Assembly (NCBI GenBank): GCA_025618425.1
Contig: CM046836.1
Coordinates: 16,270,135-16,334,134 of the forward strand
DNA: 64,000 bases
Direction of reading: 5' to 3'
Origin: Heliocidaris tuberculata
Lineage: Eukaryota > Echinodermata > Echinoidea > Camarodonta > Echinometridae
This document shows, in pieces, positions 36,301 to 40,807 of this stretch. The notes beneath the pieces are model-generated. The model ran no database searches and was not told the DNA's origin. It was given only the letters and a program-made list of their open reading frames with translations. The stretch's first letter is position 1. Each line of letters opens with the position of its first letter. The position numbers and the translations under genes were made by a program.

Positions 36301-38820
36301 GCCCTTTAAGCAAGATATTAGAAGAACCTCATAGCTCCTTACTATACTCAAGGTGATGGGATTCTAAGGCTTGAACCCGATATATGTTCGAGACACCGAG
36401 CAACTAGGTCGTGGTTAGGAGACAGTATGCTGTGCAAGCATATTTATTTGTCTCCTCTGAATATAAAGAAGACGCCCCCTCTCCTCCCTTGCCCAGTAAA
36501 TGATATTAACTTGCAGGCCCAAGATGCCATGACGGGATCCCGAATATACCCACGTGCGGGACATCCCAGTAGACTGACACCCCACGAGACCGATTTTGCT
36601 GGTATGGCATGCATGGTGAACCCTCAGAAAAGTTGTCACAAGGCTCACGAGTCCGGCTATTCGGTCTCGTGGGCTGTAGCCACCTACATGCGGCGCGGAG
36701 AATTTTCGAACGGGCCCGACACTAACTGTGGGGAAATATGTTTGGGTCTAAGCCATGGATGTCTGAACAATTACCTTAGGTCTCAATATTTTTATATCGC
36801 AACATATAAAGGATTTAAGCACAGAGGTGAAACCCAAACTATATCATGAGTGGATAGTGATGATACTGGCAGACAAATGAAACTTACAGCTCCTGAGAAT
36901 TCATTCACAGCCTCCATGTACATCACAGATGTGTTGTCCCTTAGCTCTTCTGCGAATTCCCGATCATTGAATGTCACTTGTAAATTCGCCACGGCCATGG
37001 TCGTATTCTCTGGTATCTCTATAAGAAGACACAATTCACACCATTAGAAGACCTGCCAGATAAACTAATAGATTTTCAATTCACTTATCACCCCCAAAAT
37101 CATTTCGATGGATATAACTTTAAATGACTTGCAGTTTCTCACTGCGCTTTTAATACAGTGAGTTTACAAAGTTATACTCATGCCAAGATTGACTGACGTT
37201 TGATTTTCACATATTTTCTGAATTTACCAACTGACCATTAAGGATTCGTTATTTGGAGTACATTCTCTTTGAAGCATGTCAAGAAAGACATCATTAATGC
37301 CATTTAAGGTAGTCATAGTCAAAATAGGCAAAGGAATTCTGAAGTTTTACAGTTCTAATCACAAAACTTTATCTAATTCTGGAAAGACTTGTTTGTCACT
37401 TTATTGTCTCAATAATACCCCTACATGCCCTAGACCGGACCTGATTGAAAATGATTACAAACCTGTGATTGGTCCTATGGTCACTGTTGTTGATTCTTTC
37501 TCGGATGGTCCCATTGTTTCAGTGGTTATTGTTGGTTCCGTCAGACTCGTCGAAGACTCTGGAGTGAAAACAAAGATGAATTTATTCACCAGCTTCTTTA
37601 GAAACTGATAGAGAACATAGATTAATCTAAATGAGAAAAGTTTCGTAATTCCCACGTTATATGTCAGTCAATCCACTTCAATCAAGAAGTACATTGCGAA
37701 ACCATGCAAGGGGCTTCAAGCCCCTTGATAAAATTCTTCAACATCTTGCGAGAGTTCTTATTCTCTGTTCCTCAACATTTTAATTCCAAATGTGTGATTT
37801 ATTATAGCTCTTTCTAAAGCCAAGCAATTTTCGTAGTCTTGTAAAGGATCTTGAACATCGGAAAATTTATTACCTCCTCTTAATATCAGTTTTTCAGTTA
37901 TAAATATCTCTGAAACTTGGATAAATAAAAAGTCATCCCATGTTTACAATATCACCTCTTTATTTACCATTTATATTTATCATTTTCTTACGTTATATTT
38001 TATTTTGACTTAAAGTCGTGAAACATATAATCCTTATATAAGAACTGTATTTATGTAATGTACCTTATCATTAGTTTGATTATTTGACAAAAGAAAGGTG
38101 ATGAATGATCAATTATTCTATTTTAAGTTCTGATAAATAATATGTTGAAGGACGTGAAATTCTTGTGTGTTTGTGTGTATTTCAAAGGAAAACTAGATTT
38201 AACATTCAGCATGAATTAAAGTGATTAAAAAAGTAGAGAATTGAAAGGAAACATCATCTGCTGTAGTTCACTCAGCTTCTTCTTTTTAATTACATGGAAA
38301 ATGAAAAGATCTCAAGAAGTGGAATGAAGAAAGCGAGTCTTTGATTTGATATAAAAGCTTGTGTAGAAAGTGACAGAAAGTGCAATTTGCTAAGCAGTAG
38401 TTATCTCCGTCTTAGAAGTTTATGTTACTAGTAGTTATGATTTTACGCACTTGTCCAGTTAATTCATTAATTTTTTTGATGAGAAAGAGAAATGTTGAAA
38501 AATATCTTACCACCAGTTGTTAATAGAAGGCCGACGACAAGTCCCACTATGCCGCCTACTATCACAATGCATACCAGGGCGACGAGACTACAGATGAAAC
38601 ATGTCTTAAACCGTCTGCTTCCTTTGTCCTCCCAACCATAATCCTTGCCGACTTCGGACCGAAAATACCGGTCGTTTTCCGACGACGACTCGGTCCCGTC
38701 CGCTGTGTATCTCTCCATCATCGTGTGAGGGTAGGCGACCGAAGCCACGTTGGGGCGATAGGTTTTAGTTCGTTGGGGTCCCTCGCCAACTGGGTCGAAC
38801 CCAGGGTTGAAACGGGCATC
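283..38820 (-). CDS. Type II transmembrane serine protease with SEA, EGF array, HYR, SEA and S1 domains (partial at both ends, 34 exons)
   Basis: Multi-exon gene read by joining GT/AG-bounded exons listed separately below. All junctions are phase-compatible and the joined frame (~4,402 nt, ~1,467 residues) has no stop. Domain order: cytoplasmic tail, transmembrane helix, Ser/Thr-rich linker, SEA, 21 EGF, HYR, 2 EGF, SEA, trypsin-like protease. Known for the families: SEA domains often self-cleave at a G-S bond, EGF and HYR modules mediate extracellular contacts, and S1 proteases are activated by cleavage before I-I/V-G-G. Inferred: a membrane-anchored ectoenzyme with a long flexible stalk, possibly shed. 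Symmetric phase-1 exons explain the expandable EGF array. Missing: the exon with the start Met (the first exon seen opens in phase 0 after an acceptor) and the exon(s) with the catalytic Ser. Two adjacent genes are an alternative but unlikely, because phases agree across every intron. Confidence 0.88.
1070..1247 (-). CDS. Exon: S1 protease domain, activation site and catalytic His
   Basis: 178 bp, phase 1 to phase 2. Encodes [20 protein letters not shown], then [20 protein letters not shown] and AVTAAHC. The R-I-I-G-G activation site, the Cys pair around His (RC...HC) and the TAAHC catalytic His motif are present. The Cys in ECGYR is placed to hold the protease to the stalk after activation. 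Confidence 0.93.
1645..1890 (+). mobile_element. tRNA-derived SINE (intronic)
   Basis: A tRNA-like head with an A-box-like ctgtggtctagttac and a B box (ggttcgagtcc) is followed by a conserved body (ttttggcaag, then cccacttgacc) and a tail with gagcgccttgatagcagcc. Three other copies of the same family occur at 47915-48050, 50395-50590 and 52802-52955. Confidence 0.65.
2027..2160 (-). CDS. Exon: SEA domain 2, last part with G-S motif
   Basis: 134 bp, phase 2 to phase 1, donor gtatgt. Encodes [20 protein letters not shown] followed by a helix and [10 protein letters not shown]. The G-S-L-I-V sequence is at the SEA autoproteolysis position. Confidence 0.78.
2584..2645 (-). CDS. Exon: SEA domain 2, middle part
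   Basis: 62 bp, phase 0 to phase 2. Encodes [20 protein letters not shown], parallel to the 59-bp middle exon of SEA 1. The acceptor is tgtag; a second AG inside the exon would give a stop, which fixes the start. Confidence 0.74.
3105..3214 (-). CDS. Exon: SEA domain 2, first part
   Basis: 110 bp, phase 1 to phase 0, acceptor cttcag, donor gtaagc. Encodes [19 protein letters not shown] and then a helix with [11 protein letters not shown]. The same exon phases as SEA 1 (1-0, 0-2, 2-1) support the assignment. Confidence 0.76.
3640..3745 (-). mobile_element. Fragment of a dispersed element with conserved terminal motif
   Basis: On the minus strand it reads gaagacgatcagagcatact then ggtcgaaacgtcgagaacc. 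A diverged version is at 52310-52375 (gcatactggccaaaacgcc). I associate this motif with termini of Penelope-like retroelements from memory, with limited certainty. Confidence 0.35.
4110..4487. mobile_element. Short DNA element with TTAA flanks and ~40-bp inverted ends
   Basis: Ends read agtgatttggtaactttgta on the left and, inverted, agggattcggtaactttgtg on the right, both running into gaggcttgat. TTAA directly flanks both sides (4106-4109 and 4488-4491). TTAA duplications are typical of piggyBac and Kolobok elements. No transposase, so non-autonomous. Confidence 0.7.
4683..4799 (-). CDS. Exon: EGF domain 23
   Basis: 117 bp, phase 1-1, acceptor tacatag, donor gtgaaa. Begins [17 protein letters not shown], ends FLGDRCERG. 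No calcium lead. Last EGF before the second SEA domain. It contains an N-glycosylation candidate (NVT) and another (NGT). Confidence 0.83.
5184..5297 (-). CDS. Exon: EGF domain 22 (calcium-binding)
   Basis: 114 bp, phase 1-1, acceptor ttctag, donor gttaga. Begins [16 protein letters not shown], ends YSGIHCQEG. First EGF after the HYR domain. Confidence 0.85.
5997..6101. repeat. AAGGCC-type degenerate minisatellite
   Basis: Repeats of aaggccaaggc separated by variants such as ttttaccctc. The minus-strand open frame (Ala-Leu repeats) is a product of the repeat. Confidence 0.75.
6194..6223. repeat. Perfect hairpin, 13-bp arms
   Basis: ggggacgggctat, loop tttc, then its exact reverse complement. 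GC-rich in an AT-rich intron; probably a remnant of a palindromic mobile element. Confidence 0.7.
6601..6710. repeat. A-rich (AAAT)n tract
   Basis: Poly-A followed by aataaataaataaat-type repeats. May be a decayed retroelement tail. Confidence 0.6.
8370..8447 (-). repeat. Dispersed repeat shared with 58240-58320
   Basis: The minus strand begins ttaaaggtaatgtgaagttt then ggtatgccctcaaac, matching ttaaaggtcatggaaagttt and ggtatgccctaaag at 58240 on the plus strand. One end is TTAA. The extent of the element is not clear. Confidence 0.5.
8570..8821 (-). CDS. Exon: HYR (hyalin repeat) domain
   Basis: 252 bp (84 codons), phase 1-1. Starts [18 protein letters not shown] and has the diagnostic centre EPTATDNSG, then [20 protein letters not shown] and [14 protein letters not shown] is an Ig-like fold named from echinoderm hyalin and is often next to EGF modules. 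The two Cys and the ATDNSG motif are intact. Confidence 0.9.
9224..9337 (-). CDS. Exon: EGF domain 21
   Basis: 114 bp, phase 1-1. Begins with [15 protein letters not shown], without a calcium lead; the loop VDIDDAFSC retains an Asp hydroxylation consensus; ends FTGMHCETG. The 225-bp intron to exon 20 has no stop in one frame, but the intron reading lacks Cys spacing and has splice signals, so I treat it as intron. Confidence 0.85.
9563..9676 (-). CDS. Exon: EGF domain 20 (calcium-binding)
   Basis: 114 bp, phase 1-1, donor gtatta. Begins [16 protein letters not shown], ends YTGRHCEL. The O-fucose position is Val here, so that modification is not predicted. Confidence 0.87.
10182..10295 (-). 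CDS. Exon: EGF domain 19 (calcium-binding)
   Basis: 114 bp, phase 1-1. Begins [16 protein letters not shown]; the middle loop (VDLIGDFNC) has Asp at the hydroxylation position; ends FTGRQCEEG. Sister of the next exon. A (GA)n microsatellite lies ~15 bp upstream of the acceptor. Confidence 0.88.
11007..11849. mobile_element. Long-inverted-repeat DNA element with internal insertion
   Basis: Left end tagcgagctttcgatttt recurs inverted at the right end (aaatcgaaagctcgcta). Further in, gaatcgaggacg occurs in both arms. A central ttgttagtggggg / ccccactaacaa hairpin lies at 11168-11229. A LINE 3' fragment appears inserted at 11220-11640. A small relative of the hairpin is at 57885-57980. Confidence 0.6.
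11220..11420 (-). mobile_element. Probable LINE 3' fragment with (AAT)n tail
   Basis: The minus strand runs through ttgaccccttcagcattgct and gctggtcaatcaacatatac and ends in an (AAT)n tail at 11228-11248. That layout fits a 3' UTR of a non-LTR retrotransposon. No coding part seen. Confidence 0.4.
11968..12012. repeat. (GA)n microsatellite
   Basis: agagagagagag with interruptions (gtgagacagacag). Confidence 0.75.
12820..12933 (-). CDS. Exon: EGF domain 18 (type B-like)
   Basis: 114 bp, phase 1-1, donor gtacgt. Begins [16 protein letters not shown], ends YQGPSCNIG. Confidence 0.88.
13064..13112. repeat. (TA)n microsatellite
   Basis: Alternating TA with short interruptions, followed by a T-rich stretch to 13157. 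Confidence 0.8.
13569..13685 (-). CDS. Exon: EGF domain 17 (type M)
   Basis: 117 bp, phase 1-1, donor gtaatt. Begins [17 protein letters not shown], ends YEGVNCDGG. Resembles the exon at 21394-21510, which suggests an older block duplication that predates the A/B array. Confidence 0.87.
13768..14192. mobile_element. Palindromic short DNA element with ~130-bp inverted ends
   Basis: Left arm begins cagtcagacccacctccgga and continues through ctccgaaaacggcgtatg and gagccctcatcgttcagtgc; the same text returns inverted at 14050-14192. A 5-bp tttag lies on both sides (13763-13767 and 14193-14197), a candidate target duplication. No coding capacity. Confidence 0.75.
14295..14515. mobile_element. hAT-like short element with perfect 8-bp target duplication
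   Basis: Starts caggcccctgggag and ends ctcctg. gatgcacg is present directly on both sides (14287-14294 and 14516-14523). The interior has G, T and A homopolymer runs and two copies of a gagttaaaaagagacccc-like stretch. A relative is at 35007-35164. Confidence 0.72.
14968..14991. repeat. (TA)n microsatellite
   Basis: Uninterrupted alternating TA within the intron before EGF 16's donor side. Confidence 0.8.
15053..15166 (-). CDS. Exon: EGF domain 16 (type B-like)
   Basis: 114 bp, phase 1-1. Begins [16 protein letters not shown] and ends [10 protein letters not shown] diverged type B module that was the partner of the broken type A exon at 15775-15815. Confidence 0.88.
15308..15338. repeat. 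(TA)n microsatellite
   Basis: Uninterrupted alternating TA in the intron upstream of EGF 16. Confidence 0.8.
15775..15815 (-). pseudogene. Truncated type A EGF exon
   Basis: Only the last ~13 codons of a type A EGF exon remain ([14 protein letters not shown]) with an intact donor (gtagct). Upstream, the sequence changes abruptly to unrelated DNA rich in gggggcgcaaaa motifs, so the first five Cys codons are gone. The flanking intron to the left still resembles the array intron. Presumably skipped in splicing. Confidence 0.72.
15818..16358. mobile_element. Insertion with transposon-like right end that removed EGF sequence
   Basis: Lies exactly between the truncated type A exon and the point where array intron similarity resumes (attaaatgtatatttc at 16359). 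Contains several gggggcgcaaaa blocks. The right end, read on the minus strand, is cagtggcgtatctacggggg, a terminus shared by other elements in this window (54304, 11650). No matching left end, so the insertion is incomplete or rearranged. Confidence 0.6.
16867..16983 (-). CDS. Exon: EGF domain 15 (type A, array copy 1)
   Basis: 117 bp, phase 1-1. Begins [17 protein letters not shown]. Last intact type A exon. The next type A downstream (15775-15815) is broken, so this exon presumably splices directly to 15053-15166, again phase 1-1. Confidence 0.9.
17243..17356 (-). CDS. Exon: EGF domain 14 (type B, array copy 1)
   Basis: 114 bp, phase 1-1. Begins [16 protein letters not shown]. Same protein as copies 2 and 4. 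Confidence 0.9.
   Translation of the reverse strand: MLMSVWIILVKTKEPASTTRDHTPATALRFTKAPCAT
17877..17993 (-). CDS. Exon: EGF domain 13 (type A, array copy 2)
   Basis: 117 bp, phase 1-1. Begins [17 protein letters not shown]. Same protein as copies 1 and 4. Confidence 0.9.
18254..18367 (-). CDS. Exon: EGF domain 12 (type B, array copy 2)
   Basis: 114 bp, phase 1-1. Begins [16 protein letters not shown]. Same protein as copies 1 and 4. Confidence 0.9.
   Translation of the reverse strand: MLMSVWIILVKTKEPASTTRDHTPATALRFTKAPCAT
18886..19002 (-). CDS. Exon: EGF domain 11 (type A, array copy 3)
   Basis: 117 bp, phase 1-1. As the other type A copies, but with CQCITGWKG in place of CQCIAGWKG. Confidence 0.9.
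19262..19375 (-). CDS. Exon: EGF domain 10 (type B, array copy 3)
   Basis: 114 bp, phase 1-1. As the other type B copies, but with CNCTTFYQG in place of CNCTAFYQG. Confidence 0.9.
   Translation of the reverse strand: MLMSVWIILVKTKEPASTTRDHTPAIVLRFTKAPCAT
19907..20023 (-). CDS. Exon: EGF domain 9 (type A, array copy 4)
   Basis: 117 bp, phase 1-1. Begins [17 protein letters not shown], ends [15 protein letters not shown]. The protein is the same as array copies 1 and 2. Confidence 0.9.
20284..20397 (-). CDS. Exon: EGF domain 8 (type B, array copy 4)
   Basis: 114 bp, phase 1-1. Begins [16 protein letters not shown], ends [13 protein letters not shown]. Calcium motif, Asn-hydroxylation consensus ([12 protein letters not shown]) and an O-fucose-type C-x4-T-C are all present. 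Confidence 0.9.
   Translation of the reverse strand: MLTNVWIILVKTKEPASTTRDHTPATALRFTKAPCAT
20817..20933 (-). CDS. Exon: EGF domain 7 (diverged type A)
   Basis: 117 bp, phase 1-1. Begins [17 protein letters not shown] and ends [15 protein letters not shown]. It is the outermost, diverged relative of the four near-identical type A exons. Its flanking introns have lost most similarity to the array. Confidence 0.88.
21362..21393. repeat. (TA)n microsatellite abutting a donor site
   Basis: The TA run touches the donor of the EGF 6 exon (exon end at 21394, intron gtatatat). Length changes would sit inside the first intron bases. Confidence 0.8.
21394..21510 (-). CDS. Exon: EGF domain 6 (calcium-binding, type M)
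   Basis: 117 bp, phase 1-1. Begins [17 protein letters not shown] and ends YKGNDCDEG. The donor gtatat runs straight into a (TA)n tract, so the 5' splice site sits on a microsatellite. Its closest relative is the exon at 13569-13685. Confidence 0.86.
22175..22765. mobile_element. Repeat of three ~180-bp units with transposon-like right end
   Basis: Units share gacgttttatagcaaattt, gataactgctcgtagcaccc, aggcggaaagttagtt and attatttggacgcaat. The right end on the minus strand is taggcgtagccaaggggg, a common mobile-element terminus motif. No left terminus found. Confidence 0.55.
23068..23184 (-). CDS. Exon: EGF domain 5 (calcium-binding)
   Basis: 117 bp, phase 1-1, donor gtatgg. Begins [16 protein letters not shown]. 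The last loop reads [11 protein letters not shown], two residues longer than in the neighbouring type B modules. Confidence 0.86.
23732..23845 (-). CDS. Exon: EGF domain 4 (calcium-binding)
   Basis: 114 bp, phase 1-1. Begins [16 protein letters not shown], ends [15 protein letters not shown]. The C-terminal half is nearly the same as that of the diverged type A exon at 20817-20933, which shows common origin. Confidence 0.88.
24124..24169. repeat. Perfect hairpin, 16-bp arms and 14-nt loop
   Basis: atgtaatgtcggagga, loop gcataagactggta, then the exact reverse complement. Lies in the intron between EGF 3 and EGF 4. Could fold in RNA; function unknown. Confidence 0.75.
24655..24768 (-). CDS. 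Exon: EGF domain 3 (calcium-binding, type B)
   Basis: 114 bp, phase 1-1. Begins [16 protein letters not shown] and ends YQGPLCDTG. The central loop (VNNNGSFSC) carries the Asn-hydroxylation consensus C-x-N-x4-F/Y-x-C-x-C. It closely resembles the type B exons of the tandem array, and a mobile element starts only ~45 bp upstream of it. Confidence 0.88.
24813..26536. mobile_element. 1.7-kb DNA element with ~310-bp inverted ends
   Basis: Left arm (24813-25125) begins gtgtgagtaaaaaaaagtat within two bases of its edge. The right arm (26232-26536) is its inverted copy, sharing cccgcatcat, ggtaccatttttgtgtgg, tgtttgcgagagtgtaaa-like text and gcagatacaaataacgctca. TA lies directly outside both ends. 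Interior holds GT/CA microsatellites and no transposase frame. TA flanks suggest Tc1/mariner-type mobilisation (inference). Confidence 0.72.
25631..25680. repeat. (GC)n/(GT)n microsatellite
   Basis: gcgcgcgcgcg followed by tgtgtgtgag, inside the element at 24813-26536. Confidence 0.75.
26697..26742. repeat. (GT)n microsatellite
   Basis: gtgtgtgtgtgtgtgtgt with interruptions. Flanking text tgatggaaaattcaaca occurs on both sides (26624 and 26741), so it lies in a small direct duplication. Confidence 0.75.
26945..27058 (-). CDS. Exon: EGF domain 2 (calcium-binding type)
   Basis: 114 bp, phase 1-1, acceptor tggcag, donor gtaggc. Begins [16 protein letters not shown] and ends YEGNLCESG. It has the calcium-binding lead and a C-x4-T-C sequence that fits the O-fucosylation consensus between Cys 2 and 3. 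Confidence 0.87.
27791..27904 (-). CDS. Exon: EGF domain 1
   Basis: 114 bp, phase 1-1. Starts [14 protein letters not shown] and ends GYTGRSCET; six Cys in EGF spacing. It lacks the D-x-D/N-E calcium motif before the first Cys, so probably non-calcium-binding. The acidic loop after the third Cys ([10 protein letters not shown]) is slightly long. Confidence 0.85.
28039..29022. mobile_element. hAT-like non-autonomous element with perfect 8-bp target duplication
   Basis: 14-bp terminal inverted repeats cagtggcggcacca. gaggaggg flanks both ends (28031-28038 and 29023-29030). 8-bp duplications and CA..TG ends fit hAT. Subterminal G-rich gggggggcaaa blocks are inverted at the two ends. An additional internal end-like motif (gatgccgccactg at 28794-28806) suggests nesting. 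Confidence 0.8.
28118..28745. repeat. Five imperfect ~110-155-bp tandem units inside the hAT-like element
   Basis: Units share attttgacactttttgtagt, gaaaatgtacagaaatta, ggctataaaactaccc and atatgaggacatttgagcat, some with a gcgagcgagcgaa block. Confidence 0.75.
29130..29293 (-). CDS. Exon: SEA domain 1, last part with G-S cleavage motif
   Basis: 164 bp, phase 2 to phase 1. Encodes [17 protein letters not shown] and then an acidic helix ([19 protein letters not shown]). The G-S followed by hydrophobics matches the position of the SEA autoproteolysis site. A ~6.7-kb intron, enriched in mobile DNA, separates it from the preceding SEA exon. Confidence 0.8.
29860..31505 (-). mobile_element. 5'-truncated LINE (L1/Tx1-like) 3' end with poly(A)
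   Basis: Three minus-strand open segments (30203-30766, 30837-31289, 31305-31514) encode the C-terminal part of a reverse transcriptase [20 protein letters not shown] and [20 protein letters not shown] (after the RT core), then [20 protein letters not shown] and a C-x2-C...H-x4-C zinc finger ([18 protein letters not shown]). The 3' end is a poly(A) run (T run at 29862-29878). Frames are broken between segments, so dead. Lies in the SEA 1 intron, in the same orientation as the gene. Confidence 0.82.
31515..33420. other. Intron stretch without recognised feature
   Basis: AT-rich, part of the 6.7-kb SEA 1 intron. Short C and G homopolymers at 33030-33105. No coding or repeat structure that I can support. 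Confidence 0.45.
33423..33535. mobile_element. Possible small element with CACACCG...CGGTGTG ends
   Basis: Starts ctcacaccgcc and ends cggtgtgactgggatat. A similar unit is at 35618-35765 (catcacaccg ... gcggtgtgactgggatat). Small and diverged. Confidence 0.4.
34041..34704. mobile_element. Inverted-repeat element with TAA flanks, containing a LINE 3' end
   Basis: Left end agcgagggtcacattcgtcc, right end inverted agcctggttcacatttgacc; both continue into gataacgataac and aaggtatac. TAA on both sides (34038-34040, 34705-34707) is PIF/Harbinger-like. The middle carries a LINE 3' fragment listed separately. Confidence 0.65.
34180..34641 (+). mobile_element. LINE (CR1-like) 3' end fragment
   Basis: The last residues of a reverse transcriptase ORF are visible ([20 protein letters not shown] and a stop), preceded by a WNDLPP-like start damaged by a C run. 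A ~300-bp 3' UTR ends in a short repeat tail (tgaaactgaactgaaactg). A reverse-oriented tail of the same type is at 50190-50270. Confidence 0.6.
35007..35164. mobile_element. hAT-like short element, relative of 14295-14515
   Basis: Begins taggcccctgggagccgggg and ends aggggcctg, with the shared gagttaaaaagagac and gctcatagcaccc. The flanking 8-mers (aatagaag and aacagatg) match at six positions, so the duplication has decayed. Confidence 0.6.
35251..35530. mobile_element. Palindromic element rich in GGGTAAA/TTTACCC
   Basis: tgggtaaaattttacccaat ... gggaacatacatgtttgttg on the left recurs inverted at 35470-35530. Internally repeated ttgggtaaaa units. No coding. Confidence 0.6.
35618..35765. 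mobile_element. Possible small element, relative of 33423-33535
   Basis: catcacaccgacaacagaac at the left, ggcggtgtgactgggatatc at the right. Includes a short direct repeat gactgtcggtt. Confidence 0.4.
35965..36023 (-). CDS. Exon: SEA domain 1, middle part
   Basis: 59 bp, phase 0 to phase 2, flanked by ctcag and gtaag. Encodes [20 protein letters not shown]. The tail strand (AGVEILEIR) fits the SEA strand before the cleavage loop. The exon is short but its phases match both neighbours. Confidence 0.78.
36270..36425 (-). mobile_element. Possible tRNA-like SINE fragment
   Basis: The minus strand has a B-box-like gggttcaagcc preceded by an A-box-like taaccacgacctagttgctc. Weak similarity to the main SINE family only. 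Confidence 0.35.
36581..36673. repeat. GC-rich inverted repeat, 13-bp arms
   Basis: cccacgagaccga and its exact reverse complement tcggtctcgtggg, 67 bp apart, inside the SEA 1 intron. Local GC is higher than its surroundings. Confidence 0.6.
36888..37018 (-). CDS. Exon: SEA domain 1, first part
   Basis: 131 bp, phase 1 to phase 0, donor gtaagt. Encodes a beta strand followed by a helix typical of the SEA start ([17 protein letters not shown]), then an Asn-glycosylation candidate (NTS) and an amphipathic helix ending EFSGA. It connects in frame with the next two exons to complete a SEA fold. Confidence 0.78.
37463..37558 (-). CDS. Exon: Ser/Thr-rich juxtamembrane linker
   Basis: 96 bp, phase 1 to phase 1. 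Encodes [15 protein letters not shown] followed by another Thr-rich segment ending TIGPITG. No Cys. The composition suggests an O-glycosylated spacer between the membrane and the first SEA domain, as is common in SEA-containing membrane proteins (inference). Confidence 0.75.
37559..38510. other. Intron without recognised feature
   Basis: AT-rich intron between the transmembrane exon and the Ser/Thr-rich exon. A small hairpin (ggggcttcaagcccc, 37710-37724) is the only structure I note. Confidence 0.5.
38511..38820 (-). CDS. Exon: cytoplasmic tail and transmembrane segment
   Basis: 103 codons between an acceptor (ttgcag) and a donor (gtaaga), phase 0 to phase 1. Starts [14 protein letters not shown]. 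The tail is polar with an NPGF motif near residue 6 and an acidic Ser-rich patch (TESSSEND). The basic stretch KGSRRFK at about residues 66-72 precedes a hydrophobic helix at about 73-100 (Val/Ile/Leu/Gly-rich). Positive charges before the helix favour an N-in, type II topology. There is no ATG upstream in frame before the acceptor, so the start codon is in an earlier exon not found here. Confidence 0.82.
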
Positions 38821-38960
38821 CTGCAATGGAGTTGGAGTAAAGCGGTCATGTTATGGTATAAAATATACATGATCAAAATGATTTATTACATTTATTACTT
38901 ACATTTTTGCTAACAAATTTATCCACGGAAAGGGGAGTCGCGCCCAGATGTTACTTCTAG

Positions 38961-39530
38961 GAAACCTACCCCCTGGACAACCACCCCTCGAAAACCACCC
39001 CTAGGATAACCACCCCATAGGACAACTAACCCCTAGGACAACTGCCCCCTAGGGCAACCACCCTCTAGGACAACTACCCCCTGGACAACTACCCCCAGAA
39101 AACTACATCCTAGGACAACCACCCTCTAGGACAACTATCCCCCCGACAAATACCCCCAGACAACCACCCTCTAGGACAACTTCTCCCGGACAACTACCCC
39201 CCAGAGAAGTTCCCCCTAGGACAACCACCCTCTAGGACAAGTACCACCCGGACAACTACCATCAGACAATTTCCCCCTAGGACAACCAACCCTTAGGACA
39301 ACTACCCCCAGACAACTACCCTCGAGGATAAGTTCTCCCCCCGGACAACTTCCCCCGGACAACTACCGGCCAGACGAGTACCCCCTAGGACAACCACCCT
39401 CTAGGACAACTACCCCCCGGACAACTACCTCCAGACCACTACCCCTAGGACATCCACCCTCTAGGACAACTACCCCCCCAGACAACTACCCCCAGATCAA
39501 CTACCAGCTAGGAAAAGCACCCCAAATTGG
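38961..39530. repeat. Left minisatellite arm, ~15-bp unit
   Basis: Units such as aggacaactaccccc with variable lengths and substitutions; about 35-38 units. Confidence 0.85.
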
Positions 39531-40559
39531 ACTTAACTTCACATTGAACAAGATTGTGCTCGTTCGCTATGCTCGCTCGCCAAAATAGAATTAATATGGC
39601 ATTTAGCATAATTTCTGCCCCGACCTGCAACAATAAAACCCGGATAATATACCAAATTTTATTAAAAGAGAAGTGTTTGTTTTCGCTCATGCTTGCTCGC
39701 TTAATTGTTCCTACTCCAACCTCCAACAATAAAACCTAGTTCATCACATTAAAAAAAAAAAGAAAACTAGTTTATGTATACAAACTATCATAAAAAAAGC
39801 GGGGGTTTCTTTTGTTTGTTTGTTTGTTTGTTTTTTTTTTGCTCGCTCGCTACGCTCGCTGGCCGAAATGGAAGTACCACTAACAGCACACTGAACACGT
39901 TGGTGCCCACCCCAAGTTACTAGTACTCTTAATTGTAAAATATTGCTTTAGATTTCTCCAATGCATGAAGGCAGATATTCCCATGTGCAATATCAACTCT
40001 CTATTGGACGTTTTGCATGGTCAGCAATTAAGGGGGGACGGGATGGAAAACAAGACGGATGAGAAAGCAACCTAAAACACAATGTTCGGAAATTTATGCT
40101 TTTTCACCATCAAGAGATTAATGAATACTAGCAGAAATGATTTTTGAAACATTTATTCCATCAAAGACGCTATCATAATCACGGAGAGAATAATCAGATC
40201 TTCACACTTTTGAGACGCTTGTGATTGTTATGAAAAGAAAACAATTTTGACAGGCTCATTTCATTGGCATTTGGTGCAGGGGGCACTGTGCCCCCTATTT
40301 CTGGAAGAAAAATATTGGGCAAAGTTCTGGCAAATTTCGGCAAATATTTCAGTAAATTTGGGCCAAATAAGACAAATTCCTGTATTAAAATACCTGACAC
40401 TAAGAAAAAATTGGGAAAGTTAATTGACAAAGAAAAAAAAAAATCATGTTCACGCACGACATAATTTCCTGGAATTAATGTGTTTTGTATGTATCACTTT
40501 CTGTGTATTATTTCAGTAACTATTATTATTAATAGTTACTGATTAATAGTCTCTTCAAC

Positions 40560-40807
40560 CCTATCCATCTTTCTCCCTTTCTTCTTGCTGTTCTGCATCA
40601 CCAGGACCCCCTCTACTCCCCTATAGTAAGATTATATTTAGATTGTAAGGGCTCTCAAGGCTTCAAGCTTCTGCTGATCTTGGAGCTCTAAGTTCTGTTG
40701 GAAATACGTTTCTGTGATCATATTATGTAAACTGTAAACTATGTACTTGTATTTCTATGCAGAACTGAATAAATAAAATGAAATGAAATGAAATGAAATG
40801 AAATGAA
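40560..40807 (+). mobile_element. Possible LINE 3' UTR with (GAAAT)n tail
   Basis: A stretch with aactgaataaataaaatg followed by six gaaat units. Short tandem tails are typical of CR1-like elements. No coding part. Confidence 0.4.

Noticed and set aside
36427..36849. 140-codon plus-strand open frame over the SEA 1 intron
   Set aside because: No recognisable domain, overlaps a GC-rich inverted repeat, and is antisense to a spliced gene.
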